From: Pithys albifrons albifrons
Taxonomy: Eukaryota; Chordata; Aves; Passeriformes; Thamnophilidae
Length of the DNA: 64,000 nt
Reading direction: 5' to 3'
Assembly (NCBI RefSeq): GCF_047495875.1
Contig: NC_092471.1
Span: 14,281,001-14,345,000 of the forward strand
The position numbers were made by a program, and so were the translations under genes. Each line of letters starts with the position of its first letter. The stretch's first letter is position 1. Below the pieces are notes generated by a model that saw only the letters and a program-made list of their open reading frames with translations, had not been told where the DNA came from and did not search any database. Shown here piece by piece: positions 11,659-25,615 of the stretch.

Positions 11659-12674
11659 TCAAGCCTTCATCTGCATTGGTTTGAATAGCAGAGGAGACTC
11701 ACTCTTGATGAGTACTACTTTCTCATAAAGGAAGCTGGACACATTTAGGGGCCAAAGCTGAAGTTAAAGATGCAGGATTATTTCTTCTCTGTAGCAATGA
11801 TTTCTTGCATATTTTTTTCACTTCAAGCACCAGAATGAAGTTTCACTCTCCTCCACTAGCGCTAGAGACAAAACATTTAAAAGTGATTGAAGTGACAGAA
11901 GTGTCTTCAGATGTTACTGTTTCAGTAGCAAACTTCACTGGAAATTGCAGCTGTTGCCTCTGGGTGAGTCTCTGATCCTCACACAAGGAAGGCTGCAGTG
12001 GGTCAGAGAGCCCTTGTGGCCTCTTTGCTCAGAGGGATCTGAAGCCTGAGCTCTGAGGGTAGTTGCTGCCGCCGATTCACAGCCTGTCGGGAATGGCACA
12101 AGGCAGGGACCTGTGCTGTGTTGTGTGTGGAGATTTTTCTGAATTTCTTCACATGAAGAGGTGCAAGCAACAAGCACTTTACACAGCCAGACTGAATCAC
12201 AGGGAGAAATTTCCTTTCCAAAGATGTGGTTTCCACTTCCCAGCTGGAGAAAGCATTAAGTCCCTTGAGGAGCCCTCTAGACACCTGTGGGATTAGTTCA
12301 AAGGAGTGAGAGTTCAATGGCATGACAAAGAGTTACATCCCCATGCCCTTGCCCATGGAAAAGCCACTTTGATAGAGCTGAAATATGGAATTAAAATGTC
12401 ATATATTAAGATCCCTTATACAGGGGGCTCACCTGCAGACTTGTTCAGTGTTAGCCTGTGAGTCTGAGTGGGAAAAATTCAGATTCCTCCTGCCTTCCCT
12501 TTCCAAAACATAGAAAAGAACTTATACAAGATGTAGAGGAAAGAACATTGTTCATATTGAAAAAGAGCAAAACTGGAGTTTTCTTCAAAAGCCCCTGACA
12601 GGCTGGGTTGGGAATCCTGGGTTAGGATCCTGCCAGTTTGCCATGGACGAGTGGAACCCACCCCACTCAAAAAA
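11659..12674. other. Unannotated noncoding DNA
   Basis: No gene or repeat is recognised. Chance open frames of 77-106 codons overlap on both strands at about 11935-12323 in a slightly GC-richer patch. None has a recognisable domain. Confidence 0.6.
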
Positions 12675-12980
12675 GAGAATCATAGAATCAATTGGGTTGG
12701 AAAAGACCTCCGAGATCATTGAGTCCAACACTTGGTCCAACTCCAGTCCCTTTACCAGATCATGGCACTCAGTGCCACGGCCAATCTCAGTTTAAAAACC
12801 TCCAGGGATGGTGAATCCACCACCTCTCTGGGCAGCCCATTCCAGTGCCTGATTACTCTGTCTGTGAAGAATTTTTTTCTGATATCCAGCTTAAATTCCC
12901 CTGGCAGAGCTTGAGCCCGTGCCCCCTTGTCCTATTGCTGAGTGCCTGGGAGAAAAGACCAACCCCCAACTGGCTGCAAT
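12675..12980 (-). mobile_element. CR1 LINE 3' end, 5'-truncated
   Basis: The plus strand begins with the reverse-complemented CR1 tail 'agaatcatagaatca' (12675-12689). It continues through the classic avian CR1 blocks: 'gggttggaaaagacctccga', 'gatcattgagtccaac', 'aaaacctccagggatggtga' with 'atccaccacctctctgggca' after it, and 'gcccccttgtcctattgctg' with 'cctgggagaaaagacca' after it. Similarity fades after about 12980, where the copy is 5'-truncated. It holds only 3' UTR and no reverse transcriptase sequence. It is clearly less diverged than the CR1 at 6.69 kb and so younger. Confidence 0.95.
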
Positions 12981-15900
12981 ATGTTTTATTGTGGTAAAAT
13001 AATAAATTGGTTTGAAAAGAGAAAAAGGAAAAGGCAATATTTTAAGGTTGACGAAAGCAATTAAACTTCATGTCTACTAGAATCCTGTGACAGACAGGGT
13101 GAAAACATGTCTATTGATGGTACACCTGGGTTTTCCCATTTTACTTGACTGTGCTTAACTCAGCTTGAAGAGAAACTTGGGGATGGGCTATCATCTCCCG
13201 TGTACTTTCCAAAGAGGCATACATGACATCTCCAAAACTGGGAAAATCACAGGAAAATATTATATAAATCCAGTGTCGTGTAGCTCTCTCCCCCCTGGGA
13301 AATATTAACCATATTTCCTAAGAAAAATCAGCACACATTTAGCACAACTCACTGCATTTCCTCAAGAGGTAGAGGACTGAAAAAACACAGAGCCTGAAGT
13401 ACGTGCTGGCCCCTCTGCAGCAGTTCACTGTGTGGCAGAAAAAACTACATTATATCTGCTCAGAGTACATTACTCCCTTGGCCTTCTATTCCTCATCTAA
13501 AGTGGGCATTAAATTCAGACTGATTTCATCAGCAAAAGAAGGAGCAAAACAAGAAAAAATATGTCAGAAATGCTGCAACATGCTTAATTTAATTGGATTT
13601 TCTGTTCTGAATCAGGAGAATGAAAGAAACATTAAACAGAACATGCCTAAATGTTAAGGCAGCTTGAACAGCACCATCTGTCACAATATTTCTCTAGTTA
13701 TTTTTAATCTCTTACATAGTTAAAATTATGTTTTCTTAGTGAGAGGCATTATTGTACAACATTTATCTATTATAAGCAGGCACTAAGGTATTCATTATCC
13801 TCAGGGTCCATTAGAAAGAATAAATGATTGGAAGAGAGGCAATTGTACACTTTTCATGCTCTGCACCACTCAGTATTTGATAGACACATCAGAATTGTCA
13901 TATTAAATCTTACTTGAAGGTCTTGTGCGTTTGTAATCCTTCTTTTGAAGGTGGCCACCACCATGTATGTCAGGGAAACCTCATGATAAGATATATTACA
14001 AAACAAGCTCTTTTGGGGGAAATGATTCTTCGTAAAACCTAAGCGATTACCAAGGACTGAACTGAGAGAGCACACATTGTTTTATGTCTCTTCTGTGTCT
14101 GTAAGTGTGTAAACCTGTTAAAAATCCACTAAATTCTTGCCTCAAAGACCTCAAAGGGCTTGACCACCATTGCCCCAATGAAAGGATTACAGAAGGGCTT
14201 GTGCAGATGCACAGGTACCTCTGTGGCATTGACTCCTGCACTGGGAGACCTCCACTGGGCAACTGTAGGCGCTTGTGGTCAAACAGGGGAAAGCAGCCTT
14301 CTCACACAAATGGTCTGGAGATACATTAGGGCAGACATTTGGCTGGGGTAAACCAGCAGAGCTCCACTGATGTCAGGGCTTTGTACCAACTGAGCATCTG
14401 ACCTGCTCTGTGCACATGCATGCAGTTTCAAATGTTGCATTTCTCTGTTGTGGAAATTATCAGAGAATAAAAACCAAATAAAAAGGCTTCTTGAGATAAG
14501 CACTTTCTAAACACAAGTAAAAAGCAATTTCTGTTAGTGCAATTTGGCTAATTTCAGTCTCCTTAGCTCTTCAATTTACTCTGGGTTTTGTGTCAAATTT
14601 CTCATTTCTGTAGAATCTGGTTTTGCTTTTAGATCACCTAATGAAGATGCTTTTTGACAAATATGGAAGCTGGGAAACCAAATGTTTAAAGTGATTTTAT
14701 TTGAGCTACATTTTTGTGAGCATACACCTCTAAACAGGCTATTGAGTAATCATGGGCTGTTAATCCCTGTGCATTAGATGATCTGGCTGCAGAGCAGCTG
14801 GCCCTGTGGCTCAGTGACCAGCACTGTCTGGACCTGACATATGCTGGCGAGCCCATGCAGTGGCAGTGCTGGCACAGGCTCTGCCCAAGCTCGTTAATTG
14901 AACCTCCTTCCCCAGCATTCCCATGCCTGTGTAACATGATGTGCCACGGCAGGCGCCCAAGCCCAGGCAGTCCCTTTGTGTCTGCAGGATGCCACTGGGG
15001 ATGAGAGTTCAGGCCCTAGGGGTGGGATATTTAAGAATGCCAGATGCCTGATTATAAAATGCTACAATTTAATGGGCTGCCACAGTCCCAGTGTTGCCAA
15101 GTCTTGTGTTTTTATCATGAATCTCATAATATTTGATGTTGTACTCCAAGCTAAGGCATCTGAATATTTGGGATTATGGTCAAACTGTTCACAATTATGG
15201 ATTTCGTTTTTAAAGGTTATATTGTAGCTCCCTAGCTGTTATGAAAAACTCACTTTTGTGACCCAAAAGATACTGCTATCACCTGCAGTTTTGTAAATAC
15301 TTGATACAGCCTACGTATAATTCCTGCAAAAATTCATTGTGGATACTGTGAGGGATAAACCCCCTCCTCTGGTAGTGATCACTGTATCTCTTTGGGCAAC
15401 AATGGCAGCTTAGATGTGAGTTGGTTTGTGCTCTGCTGAGTCATGCACCAGGGCTGGCAGAAAAAAAATTAAGTACCCCAGTCCTTTATAAAGTTGCTCA
15501 ATAGAAATTGGGCACAGCCCCAAACACCTGCTGTTGTAAATGGATAATGTTAGAGAGATGGAAGTAAAAATATTGGGAATTTGGCCTAAAATGTCTAGGA
15601 AAAGCTTCTGTTTGTTGTAAAAGCATGAGACAGTATCAAAATGCTTGAGCTGTTTATGGAAGAGAGGCAAATCTCTTTTCCTTTCAGTGACTGTTCCTGA
15701 GTTTCCACGTTTATCCCAACAGGACGGAGAGTGCACAGCCGTGACAGCCTCCTGACCTCACCTGTATGGCAGGTGCTCAAACCAGTCACAATCTGACCCT
15801 CCTCAGCTGTCCCAGGAAAGGCTAAAGTTTACATAACCCCAGACTTATTCAGTTCTTTGTGATTTGCTGCTTGCTATAAAGCTGTGGGTGGATAAACACT

Positions 15901-18149
15901 AGATCCATGTTTTTTGTTACAATTATTGTGCGTCTCTTCAAACAGCTGCTGCTAAAGCTGAGCAGATACAAGTTTGTTTTAAATGCTGTATGTGTGTGTG
16001 CCAAGAATTCACAGAGCTGGGAAACAGCTGAGACACAGAAGTCCTATGACTGAACCAGAGTGCTAAGGCTTTGGGAAAGGCACAACCCAAAATCTGTTAC
16101 TGAAGGTGTTTACTTCATCTTGCTTGCTCTGTTAACAGATGATAGGATGAGGATGGGAAACCTTTCTCATAATGAAACCTTCACTGTAAAGTTTTATGAT
16201 TGCAATACATAAAATAATCATTTTTTTTAGTCATAACTTTAAATGTAAGATTTATGTTAAATACTTTAATATACAGCTATGTGGAAAGACACATTTGTTA
16301 ACATGCCATCACTTTCAGAAATAGATAAACAAAGGAAAGGTACTGGAAGAAATGTCCTGCCTCTGGCAGAAACCAGATGCAAAATAGTTGCTTTAAAAGG
16401 ATCCATTCTCTGGACATTACGGAATATAAAGGACCATTAAAAAAAAAAAAAGAGCCAGAAAAAAAATGTCCTGTAAGAAGGCTTCTATGCATTGACAGCA
16501 GTTCCTAAATCCAATTAATCAGAAAAAAATCTTCTGCTGGGAAGAGGTTTTTTTTTTAATTATATATTTCATTCCTTTGTCACAGACAGGTTATTTTTTA
16601 TTGACATCATGTCTCTTTTCTAAGAATTAATATGAATTGCAAACATAAATAATGTGGCTAATGCTTATTCAATGTGGATACTTGTCCAGTTACTGCCTGC
16701 AAAACAGTTATGTTCCAAATAATCCAGAGAGCAAGCCTGAAACCCTGACCATGTTGGAGTTGATGTAATTTCTTTGTGTGCTCAGTGAGGTCAGGGTTTT
16801 TCTTGGAAGCACTTTACGGTAGCAAAAATGACTGTGGTCAGAAATGTACTGTAAAAGGGATGGGTTTGTGTTTTCAGGTAAGGGAAAACTACAAAATCTT
16901 CTTGACAAACAAGTGGTCTAAAAGTATAGAATAGCATTGCTGTATAATACAATCACCACTAAAAGACACCACTTACACTTCTACTTTAATAACCTGCTCA
17001 AGGATTTATGGGTGAAACACACAGCACTGGGGAAAGTGTCAGTCAACAGAACAGCTGTTGAAAGCTGTAAGAGGCTTATATGGAGATTATATTCACAATG
17101 TATTTCAGGAATACATGTATATCCTGTCTTCAAATTCTATTAGTTGATGAGTGTCCATCAGCTTATGGGCACTAAGACTCATCTTTGAGGCTCAGGCCAC
17201 AGACACTGGAGAGAAACAGAGCCAGGAAACGAGGAGGCTCCTGTACAACCTATCCCATTGGACAAAGGGCTTCATCTAAAAACACTTGAAGAAGCAGAGA
17301 AACAGATCACCTCCCTGCCTGTTACCATCACATCATGAGAATCTATAAGATGTGCTGACTGAAGGCATATACAAAACTTAAAGTAGCAAATTGACCAACT
17401 TAATATAGGCTCATAACTACCATAGAAGGTATCCATGGGAGAGAGGAATTTTGAGCAGTATGGAGTTTAAAAGGCCAGCAGTAATGTGGCCCAGAAGCCA
17501 ATGTTGAAGTCACACTGCAAGACAGAAGAGCAGATCAGCTACTCTATACATTAACAGCCTTGAAAATGTAGTGAGTTCAGAATAAGAAAAGGGGAAGAAG
17601 CCAGTGAGTGAGTCAATGCATGAAGTGTGTCCTTAAAACAGATCCTCTATGTGATTTGTGACCAAGTGCTGTTCAGAAAAACACCGGAAGGAGCTTAAAG
17701 ATTACTTTTCAACAGGTCAGTCATTGCTGCATTTTACAAGATGATGTTTAGGTACCCTTACTACAGGTACCTGACCATTTTCTGAGTGAAAAAAAATTTC
17801 TCTTTCTTTATGTTATTTAAAAACCTCGTTACTCAGGAAATGTCTGCATAAGAACAGGTGTTGTTTTTTTTGTGGAATACAGTATTGTTGCTAGCTGCAC
17901 ACACAGTTCTGTTAACCCGTACTTACACTGTCCAGGCATTCTGAAGGCAGAACAAGGCCTAAAAGTGCCCAGTTCTGCTGAGAGAAGAATATTGCTGAAT
18001 TACTCAAGGTATGTTTTGTCCTCTTTACCAAGATCTGTGCTATCCACTCAACCAATGTCTAACACAATAGACTTCTGGGCCATGAATTAAGTACACTCAG
18101 ACGCTTGAAATAGGTATGAGAGCCCAGAGCCAGGATTTTGTAGAGTTAA
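12981..18149. other. Unannotated noncoding DNA
   Basis: No gene or identified repeat is seen. Open frames are short (up to 108 codons) and lack domains. A run of 13 A lies at 16439-16451. GC-richer patches at about 14105-14400 and 14760-14990 were checked for genes and CpG islands without success. The stretch 17150-17600 directly upstream of the next LTR may contain unrecognised retroviral or LTR sequence, but I see no motif that proves it. Confidence 0.6.
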
Positions 18150-18521
18150 AGCCAAGATTTTACAAGTTTGACAGGTCATGTCATTGAACAAAGAAAAGGC
18201 AGAAGTCCAACAGTGATGAAGATGCTTCAAGACCACCCAAGGGATGAAGTCAGGGGACCACTACCCAAATTTCAAACCAAAAGGGAAGCTCCACCCAAGA
18301 TTTTACCTAGTCATTAATATGGACATTAGAAGGTGTAACTATGAACTCAAAACTGTATAAATGGCTTATTTTACACAAACAAGCCAGGCAAGTCTTTGCC
18401 CACTATGAACTGACTTGCCCCCAGCATTGTTAATAAATACATTTGCTGCTAAAATGATAAAAACTTTCTTATTGGTTATTTATTTTGAGGCTTTTTCTAC
18501 TGAATTCCACTCCTGCTAACA
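18150..18521 (+). mobile_element. Endogenous retrovirus LTR fragment
   Basis: The promoter side has TATAAA at 18356-18361, preceded by 'gaactcaaaactg'. About 75 bp later a poly(A) signal AATAAA lies at 18432-18437 in 'gttaataaatacatttgctg'. The following T-rich segment ends with 'ggctttttctactgaattcc' and then 'actcctgctaaca', terminating in CA at 18520-18521. This U3-R-U5 order and the wording of R-U5 fit avian LTRs. The 5' edge is not resolved (18150 is a guess) and no target-site duplication was found. Whether internal retroviral sequence lies upstream is unclear. No coding potential was seen. Confidence 0.6.
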
Positions 18522-21500
18522 TCTTTCATGTTGATGCAATGATCCAGCTGAGCCTTTCCCAGACTGTACTAAATTCATGAGGTAGAATGACAGTGCTTAA
18601 GGTTGCTCTGAAGTCCATGGAAAAATATCCATTCACTTCAATTGCTGCTGGTATAAGCCTTTAGTGACAATGGAAGCCCACCTTAAGAATAGAGAACACG
18701 TTGCTATTTTGCTGTATTTTCAAGCTTTCTGTGTATTTACTGCTGTGTACAACAAAGGAGTCTGCTGCTACATGTAATGAGCAACTGCTGACCTCATTAC
18801 ACTTTGCACTTAGTGCCTTTCTTTCTGTAAGATTCCACAGCACTTGGTGAGATATTGATAAGCTGAATTATCTCCAAAGAAGCCCTACTGTGGGCTCAGG
18901 CACCACGACCCTTCCTCCAGCAGCGTGTCCTGCCCCGGTGCAGGCTCTGGGTTGGTCAGCGGGCGATGCTTTGCCACCAGGCAGGCACGGGGCAGGGCAG
19001 TGTCTCTGGCTCAGGTTACCTCTCCCACTCCAGCAGATCTCCAGCTACTCACAGCAACTGCACAGCAATGAAACAGTTCAGTGCAGCAAGTGGGTGGACA
19101 TTAGTTCCATGTGAAACTGCAATGGGAAGATAACTACTGTAGGCAGTGTATAATTAATGAGTAGAATCTGGTTTGAGCTTCATGGACTAAAGCTTTCCTT
19201 TAGAGACAAATACTATTGAGATTAAAAAGCATAACCAGTCTGCAATTTTGTTTTAGATTTCAGATGAAAGATGGTTAGTTTGTGAGCTCCAAGCACCATG
19301 ATGGGACATGAGTTCATTCATCTGTCACCTGCATGAGTGCGATTTCATGTTGCACTTTCTTGAACATGTGCAGAGACAGAGTCTCAGTATTCACTATAAA
19401 GTTATGCACCTTTGAAAGCTGTTAAACCAGCCTCTGTACCTTGTTTTATTAAAGTCCTTCCTGATCTTCTGCCTTCTGTTGCCTAATCTCTCAGAAAGCA
19501 GAAGACTTCAGACTACTACATTTAGCCCAGGCTCTTCTGTCAGTTTTTAAAACTTACATATTATTTTGTATTACTTTGATCAAGGTATCAAGAGAGGACA
19601 AAATAAGAGATGTCATTTAGTAAGACAAATCAATTTAAAATTAAAATAAAAAATATTTTAAATACATCAAAAGGTTCTCTAGTTCCAATTCTAAGGTCTA
19701 GTACACTGATTATGTGACATATTTTCTTCTGATTGCACTGCACTGAGAGTTGTGTTGGTGACAAATACAGGGCCAATTTCCATGTGAAAATTTTGTAAGC
19801 AAGCATTGAACTTGTGCCCTTGTTTTATGTGTAGTGCTGAAGCCTTTAATTACTTTTATTTGGGTTTTGGTACACCTACTATATACACTTTCATTATAAG
19901 CAATGAAAAAGGATTTCAGGAAGAGAGCAAATTTTCTGGTCTTGAAGTACAGACACAGGATCCTTGAAAGATAGACTTGAAAAATATGAGCATGTAAAGG
20001 GCACGTGAAGCCTTTATGTTGGCCTTTCGTAATGCTGAGTGACTGATCTCACAACCTTGACATTTCTCTGATGGTGAATTTTTTATGAAACTATATATAT
20101 TTCTGAAAATGTAGGAAATGTTTTGAAGATTAAAAGGTAATTCCCTTGCTCCAAAATCTTACTGTTTAATTTGAGGCATAACTATTTACAAGTAACTGAC
20201 AAGAGATATTTAGAAAGCCAAAAGCCATGGCATTGGCTCTGGAAGACTGATGGTAGCCAATTGTGGATGGGCAAACTGATGCCCAGAGAGGGAAGAAGCA
20301 CACAATAGCTGGGATTATCTACAGAACTGCACTGGTCCCTCTGTAATCCCTGTGCAATGCTCTCTTCCCTTTTCCTCTTTTCTTGCTTAAAACAGTTCCT
20401 TTTCATTAGATTATCTAGCATAGGAAAGGGATTCTTTTGAGCATGAAGTAAGATGGGTAATATTCCTTACAATGAAGCAGTCTTCACAAGAAGTATATTA
20501 ATTTTCAGTGCAGTTGTGCATTCAACAATGGTTTCCTTGTCAGTACAGACTGGGGTTTTTTTGTATTGTGGAACAATCAGTGACTTTAGATCTGGAAAGC
20601 TGTGTTGGGTAGGAGGAAAGGAGGAAAAGAGAGAGAGTGTTAAATTATAGTTGATATGATTTATGGCTATGTTTTTTTCACATCATCATTATTTAACTGC
20701 TGTGACATTCAGTCCATGAAAAAATTGTGTGGGTTTTAACACCTGAAGGCATGAACAGAAATATGGCTTAGTTTTTTAAAAAATTTTATTTTAGAGCAAG
20801 AGAAAGGACCAAGATTGACAGCACCTGGGAAGAACAATGCTTTTTTCACCACACAATATACATAGAGAAAGGAGTTTTAGAAACATCCTTGAAAAAGGCC
20901 AAAAACGCAATGCAGGGGACTTTATCATGGAAATAAAAAGAAATTCACTCCTATGCCTTCCATGTTCCCGATCTCTCTATTCAGATTGCTAACAAGGGTG
21001 TTGAATGACTAAGGCCTGCACATTTCTACCCATCTGTCTGCTAAAGTATATTAACTTAAGTTGCATGAGCCACCACATACTCAACAGATGGTAACAGCTC
21101 CCAATCACAACCAATTTAATTCAGCTTTGGACTGATAACCCCAGGCTCCCTTGAAACTTAAAGGGAACCTTTTGTTGAGCCAATAAAAGTGCAAAGCCCT
21201 TTAATGTTCCCATTCTTCTGAACTGTTATCTGTGTCATAGGCTGTTTCTACAAAACTTTCCTTCTGTTTGGAAAAAGAAACACACTGAGCCAAATTATGC
21301 TGCACTGATGGAGATTTGTAAGTGTCAATGTAATTTTATGGTAGATTCTTTTTGGTACCTGGAGCAGTGTTCTCATGTCTGTGGACAGTAGAACCCTGTT
21401 CTGGGCTATTTTCATCACCAATCCCTCCTGCTCACCTTCATAACCAAGATCCAAGTGTGTTACCAGGTCCTGACTGGGTTTTTGTGTAAAATACCCACTC

Positions 21501-24500
21501 TCCTCAACATGACTGAGAGCTGATGAAGTGAAACACAAACTTCAGCTGCTGCAGATCTAGTTTGGGTGTCCACCCTAGTGCAGAATACAGTCAGTTACTG
21601 ACAAATGTCTGGACCATGCACTGACCCGAGTCATTGGGAAAGGTTCCTGCAGACCATATTTCATACAAAAGGTGCACATGAAAGAGCTTGTGATAGCCCA
21701 AAGTGGCAAATTTATATAGACATGCACAGTTTTGTATAAATATACCAGGTCTGGTCCCAGCACTGGGTGAATATGGCTATTGTTTTGGTACCAGTCTCAC
21801 ATGTTGCAAGATATTGGGGACTACAATAGTGATAACTGGAAATGAATTTGGCATCCTTAGTAGAAATCCAGGTATTTAGTGAAGTTACCTATGGGTCATC
21901 TTATGGTAAATGAGATAAGAATTAAATCTCTAAGATTAACATACATAATGTCTATAGTGTACTGAAACCTCGAAAAGAAGAAGTCATTCCTCTTTAAAAA
22001 AAAAGGGAGAAAGGCCTTAATCCCTTAAATTTCAGACTATTTCATCTCCTTTTTAAGGAAAAATGTACTGTATTGCAGTGAACAATATCAAATTCACATT
22101 ATTCTAAGAATCCTTTCATGAAGTAGTATGTTTGTGTGAGGAGAATCTCCTCCATGGAGACCTCCTGGGACTGAGTGCTCCCCCTCCTCCATGGGTCGTG
22201 GTTACCTCGTTGTTTGTCAGTTTTGGCCATGGTTTTCTTTGGAATTAAAGTTTGTCTGAGTTTATCATGGGCATATACCTCTGTGACAATGTTTTGTATC
22301 AAATAGGAGAAAGATTTGTCTGGACCTATTACCCAGATCTATATTTTATAAAAATAGCACCCCACTTCAAAACACTTTTATCCCTCTGAGAGCTTTTGCA
22401 TTAATATAATGCCAAGTATAATGATCACTCAAATGCCTCAAGTAGCCCTTGATATTGAAGAGCCATATTAGCAGGGTATTTTAAAAAAAATTGCAGAACT
22501 CATGGGCAATATTAGCATTCTGATTTTCTTTAACAGTGAGTTTCAAGGCAGCTACATGAACTTTTGGGGATGTTGCCCTGAGTTCAAACATAGTGTTATT
22601 CTGTTTAATGGTAATTTTGTTCTATGTGAAGGAGTTTACAGCACTTCTTTTACTTTCATTTTAACAATGCAGAACCCAATAGCTCTGCATTCTTCACTGA
22701 ATGGAAGATAATATTTTACATTTCTCAAAAGGGGTAGAAAATTAATTTTGCTGATTTTTTTCATTATATTCAAAAGAAAACACAGTTTGATGTACACGTG
22801 ATTTTGCTTTTTATAGCTGTTAGAAGTGTAGGGATGTTAATACTCACCATCTGCTGCAACATGTGCAGGGCAAAAGTAACTTGTTTATAGGTATCTTGCA
22901 AAAAACAAAGGAAACAACATTTGTTTGTTATTTTATAAGCACATGTATGTATATATGAAAAGTATTAATGAATAAGTACAATTTAAATTTAAAAAGAAAT
23001 TATACATTTTAACCTATACATAAAGATGTCTAGTTATGATATTAATGCTTTTGGTTCTCTCACTACCATTTCCAGATACCCACCATGAGGATAAGAGAAG
23101 GAATCTTCTGAATGCCTCAATCCACCATCTTTTGCATGTGTGGAAAATGCTGTAAAGCACAGAAACCTCCTGCAAGTGAGAAGTTATAGAATCAGGCCTT
23201 AATATGATTTGGACAATTTAGTTGAAGTAATTACTTTAATCTCTTTTGATTCTCTTTTTTTCACTTGACTCTTTTCGTAATCACCTTGTCTCTGCAGGAG
23301 TCCTTGCCTCATCAAGCTTTGTTCATCTTTTTTTTTCTTGTTCCAACAGGCTGAGACGAGTCAGTCTAAAAGAGAAAGAATGAAATATATTTTTAAAAAG
23401 CATCCTCTCCTTTCCTTGTTAAGTACAGCATTACAACACAGGCTTAATTTCTCAGATGCTTATATTATCTATGTCTTAGAGTACAGTATCTTAGATTTGA
23501 TCAGTTTTCCATCCCACCATGACAGACTGAGGCCAATCATTCACTGGAAAAATAATGTTGTTAAACTTAAGGTATGAAGTTATGGGCAGATGCCATTGCT
23601 ATGATGAGTAGCAGAGAAGTTGTGTTTTGGAAGTCAGGTCATATGATCACAGGAGTTTCCAATAGAAGAATCTGTAAAGAGGATAAACTGCTTGTCTCCC
23701 TGATCTGGACCTCAACTAGAGTTATATTTGGAACATCTCTGATTGTAGGAGATGATTCTATGAAGGCACTATTATCTTTTATCTCTGATTATTATAGATG
23801 GTTCAGTGAAACCATTAAAAAACCCTGTTCTTTTGAAATTTCAGTAGTGCTGGGAGTCCCATCCTCAGGCCCACGCCTTTCCATGGGAGGCTCGCTGTAG
23901 ATATGCAGTAGAAGAAGACCTGACCCCATTTCCTAACAGAGGAGTCCTTGGCAGATCACTGCTCTCTTCTTTATCTCTGTTCATTTCTGCTCCTGTGCCC
24001 TGAAGGGAGTTTCATATCACACAAGAGTTCAACATGTTGGTATGTCTCTTATGCCCTTTCCTACATCATGGGCAGTTCATTAAACTAATTTAAAGCCAGT
24101 TTTGAACAAGCAGGGGCAATTGCCAGAGCTTCAGGTTGTGAGAGAAGTACCTTTCTAGGTTAAGTAGTAAAAAAATGATTTCACATGAATGTGAAACATC
24201 CAGACCTTGACTAGATGTTATGTGAACCTACTATAAATTATTGACCAAAACATATGCTTATTTTCTTCCCCCTACACATCCCCATTCCATTTGATATTTT
24301 CTTTAAGTCGCTTGATATGGGTTGGGGTGTGGGGGAGAGCCCTCTTCCTCTAAGTGTTTTTGCAATCTCTGCCCAATTAGTTGTCTCTCTTCCTAGACCA
24401 GACTTCACCACATTACCCTGGGGAATTCTGGTAGATGTGAGAGGTATCTGTGCTTGCAAATTATTGAAACGTTGAGGAAGACAGTACTGGCATCCTGGTC

Positions 24501-25615
24501 CTGCTTTAATGACTTGGCTGCTGCACGGTGTTAGTTCTCTGCAAACAGCTAACAGTGACAAATGACTGCAAATTGCTTTGCGTTTGCTCCCACGTACAAA
24601 ACTTCCCTGTACCTGAAAATCAGGGGGAAAAAGTATTTTGAGCAAATTGTTATTTCAGTTGGGCTGGAAGGACAACTTGCACTGTAGAACTAATTCTGGA
24701 GTTCCTGTTCCTCCTCTGAAATAAATCTTCAGCTCTCAAGTGACTTGAACACAAATACACAAATTTATCTTGTTTAATTTTAAACCTGCTTTTGGCCATC
24801 TCTCCGGGAAGTGACTCCACAGATTTTCATGGCAGTTGTAGCTTGATATGCAAGCACACCACAATAAGATGGAAAACTTTGGATATTCAGGTTAGTATAA
24901 TTCATGCCTTATTTTTAATTTCACTCCTCAAAGAAAAAAGGTGTGTTCCACAATGGACTGTTTCTAAATAAAACAGGAAGAATAGGAAGAAACAGAATTA
25001 CTTTTTTTTTAGGGGGGTGGGGGGTGGTGGTTAATATTTGTTATAAATAGGCCTGCCCATTGGTGAAGTGTTTCCAGAGCTGAAGGTTAAATACACATAA
25101 TGTAAAGCAGCATCTCTAAAATGTTAGGAATAGCTAGATTGAAATACTGAGTAATGTTTCTTGTTGTAGCTGAAGCTGAGAAGAGTTAAACAACTGCTGA
25201 AACTCTCTGACTTCATTCAACCTGTAAACAATATGCATTTTATGTTTAAAAATGTCACCGCTTCAACCTTGCACAGGAAGCTCTTTATCTGACTTAAGCC
25301 CATTTAAAACCTTCTAATTTCTGTGAATGTTGAATTTTAGGGAGCCCCTGGATTTCTGATTTCATAATTTATCTCACGTCAACACGTCAGTATGCTGGAA
25401 GAGGACAGAGTTCTTGGTACTGATGGTAGCCCTGGGTACCAGGTACACACTCCACTATCCCCACACAGTCTCTACCAAAAACGTACCATGCAGCAGCTCC
25501 GCTCCAGGCAAGAAGCCATCACCCATGTTGTAACACGCAACCTTCACAGGAAGGAACTTCCTGGTTCTTACTGCCATAATATGGAGACAAATACCTGCTA
25601 TTTTATTTAAAACTG
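18522..25615. other. Unannotated noncoding DNA
   Basis: No gene or clear repeat is seen. A compact GC-richer patch at 18890-19060 has some CpGs but is too short for a typical CpG island. An LTR-like arrangement near 19390-19460 (ctataaag, then ttattaaag) was too weak to call. A minus-strand 135-codon frame at 24238-24645 and a plus-strand 108-codon frame at 23574-23900 show no recognisable domain. A G-rich tract (two runs of six G) at 25012-25030 directly follows a T run. Confidence 0.6.

Noticed and set aside
11347..11728. Overlapping open frames with PSIH and MDGW repeats
   Set aside because: They are translations of the (CCAT)n microsatellite in different frames and of 5S-derived sequence, not proteins.
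19380..19480. LTR-like ctataaag followed by ttattaaag
   Set aside because: Only two weak motifs, no TG/CA ends or flanking duplication, and no recognised family wording.
24238..24645. 135-codon minus-strand open frame
   Set aside because: No recognisable domain, no coding context, and it lies in AT-rich single-copy-looking DNA; a chance frame of this length is unsurprising in 64 kb.
25012..25030. G-quadruplex at a G-rich tract
   Set aside because: Only two runs of three or more G are present, followed by GG pairs; it does not meet the four-run pattern.
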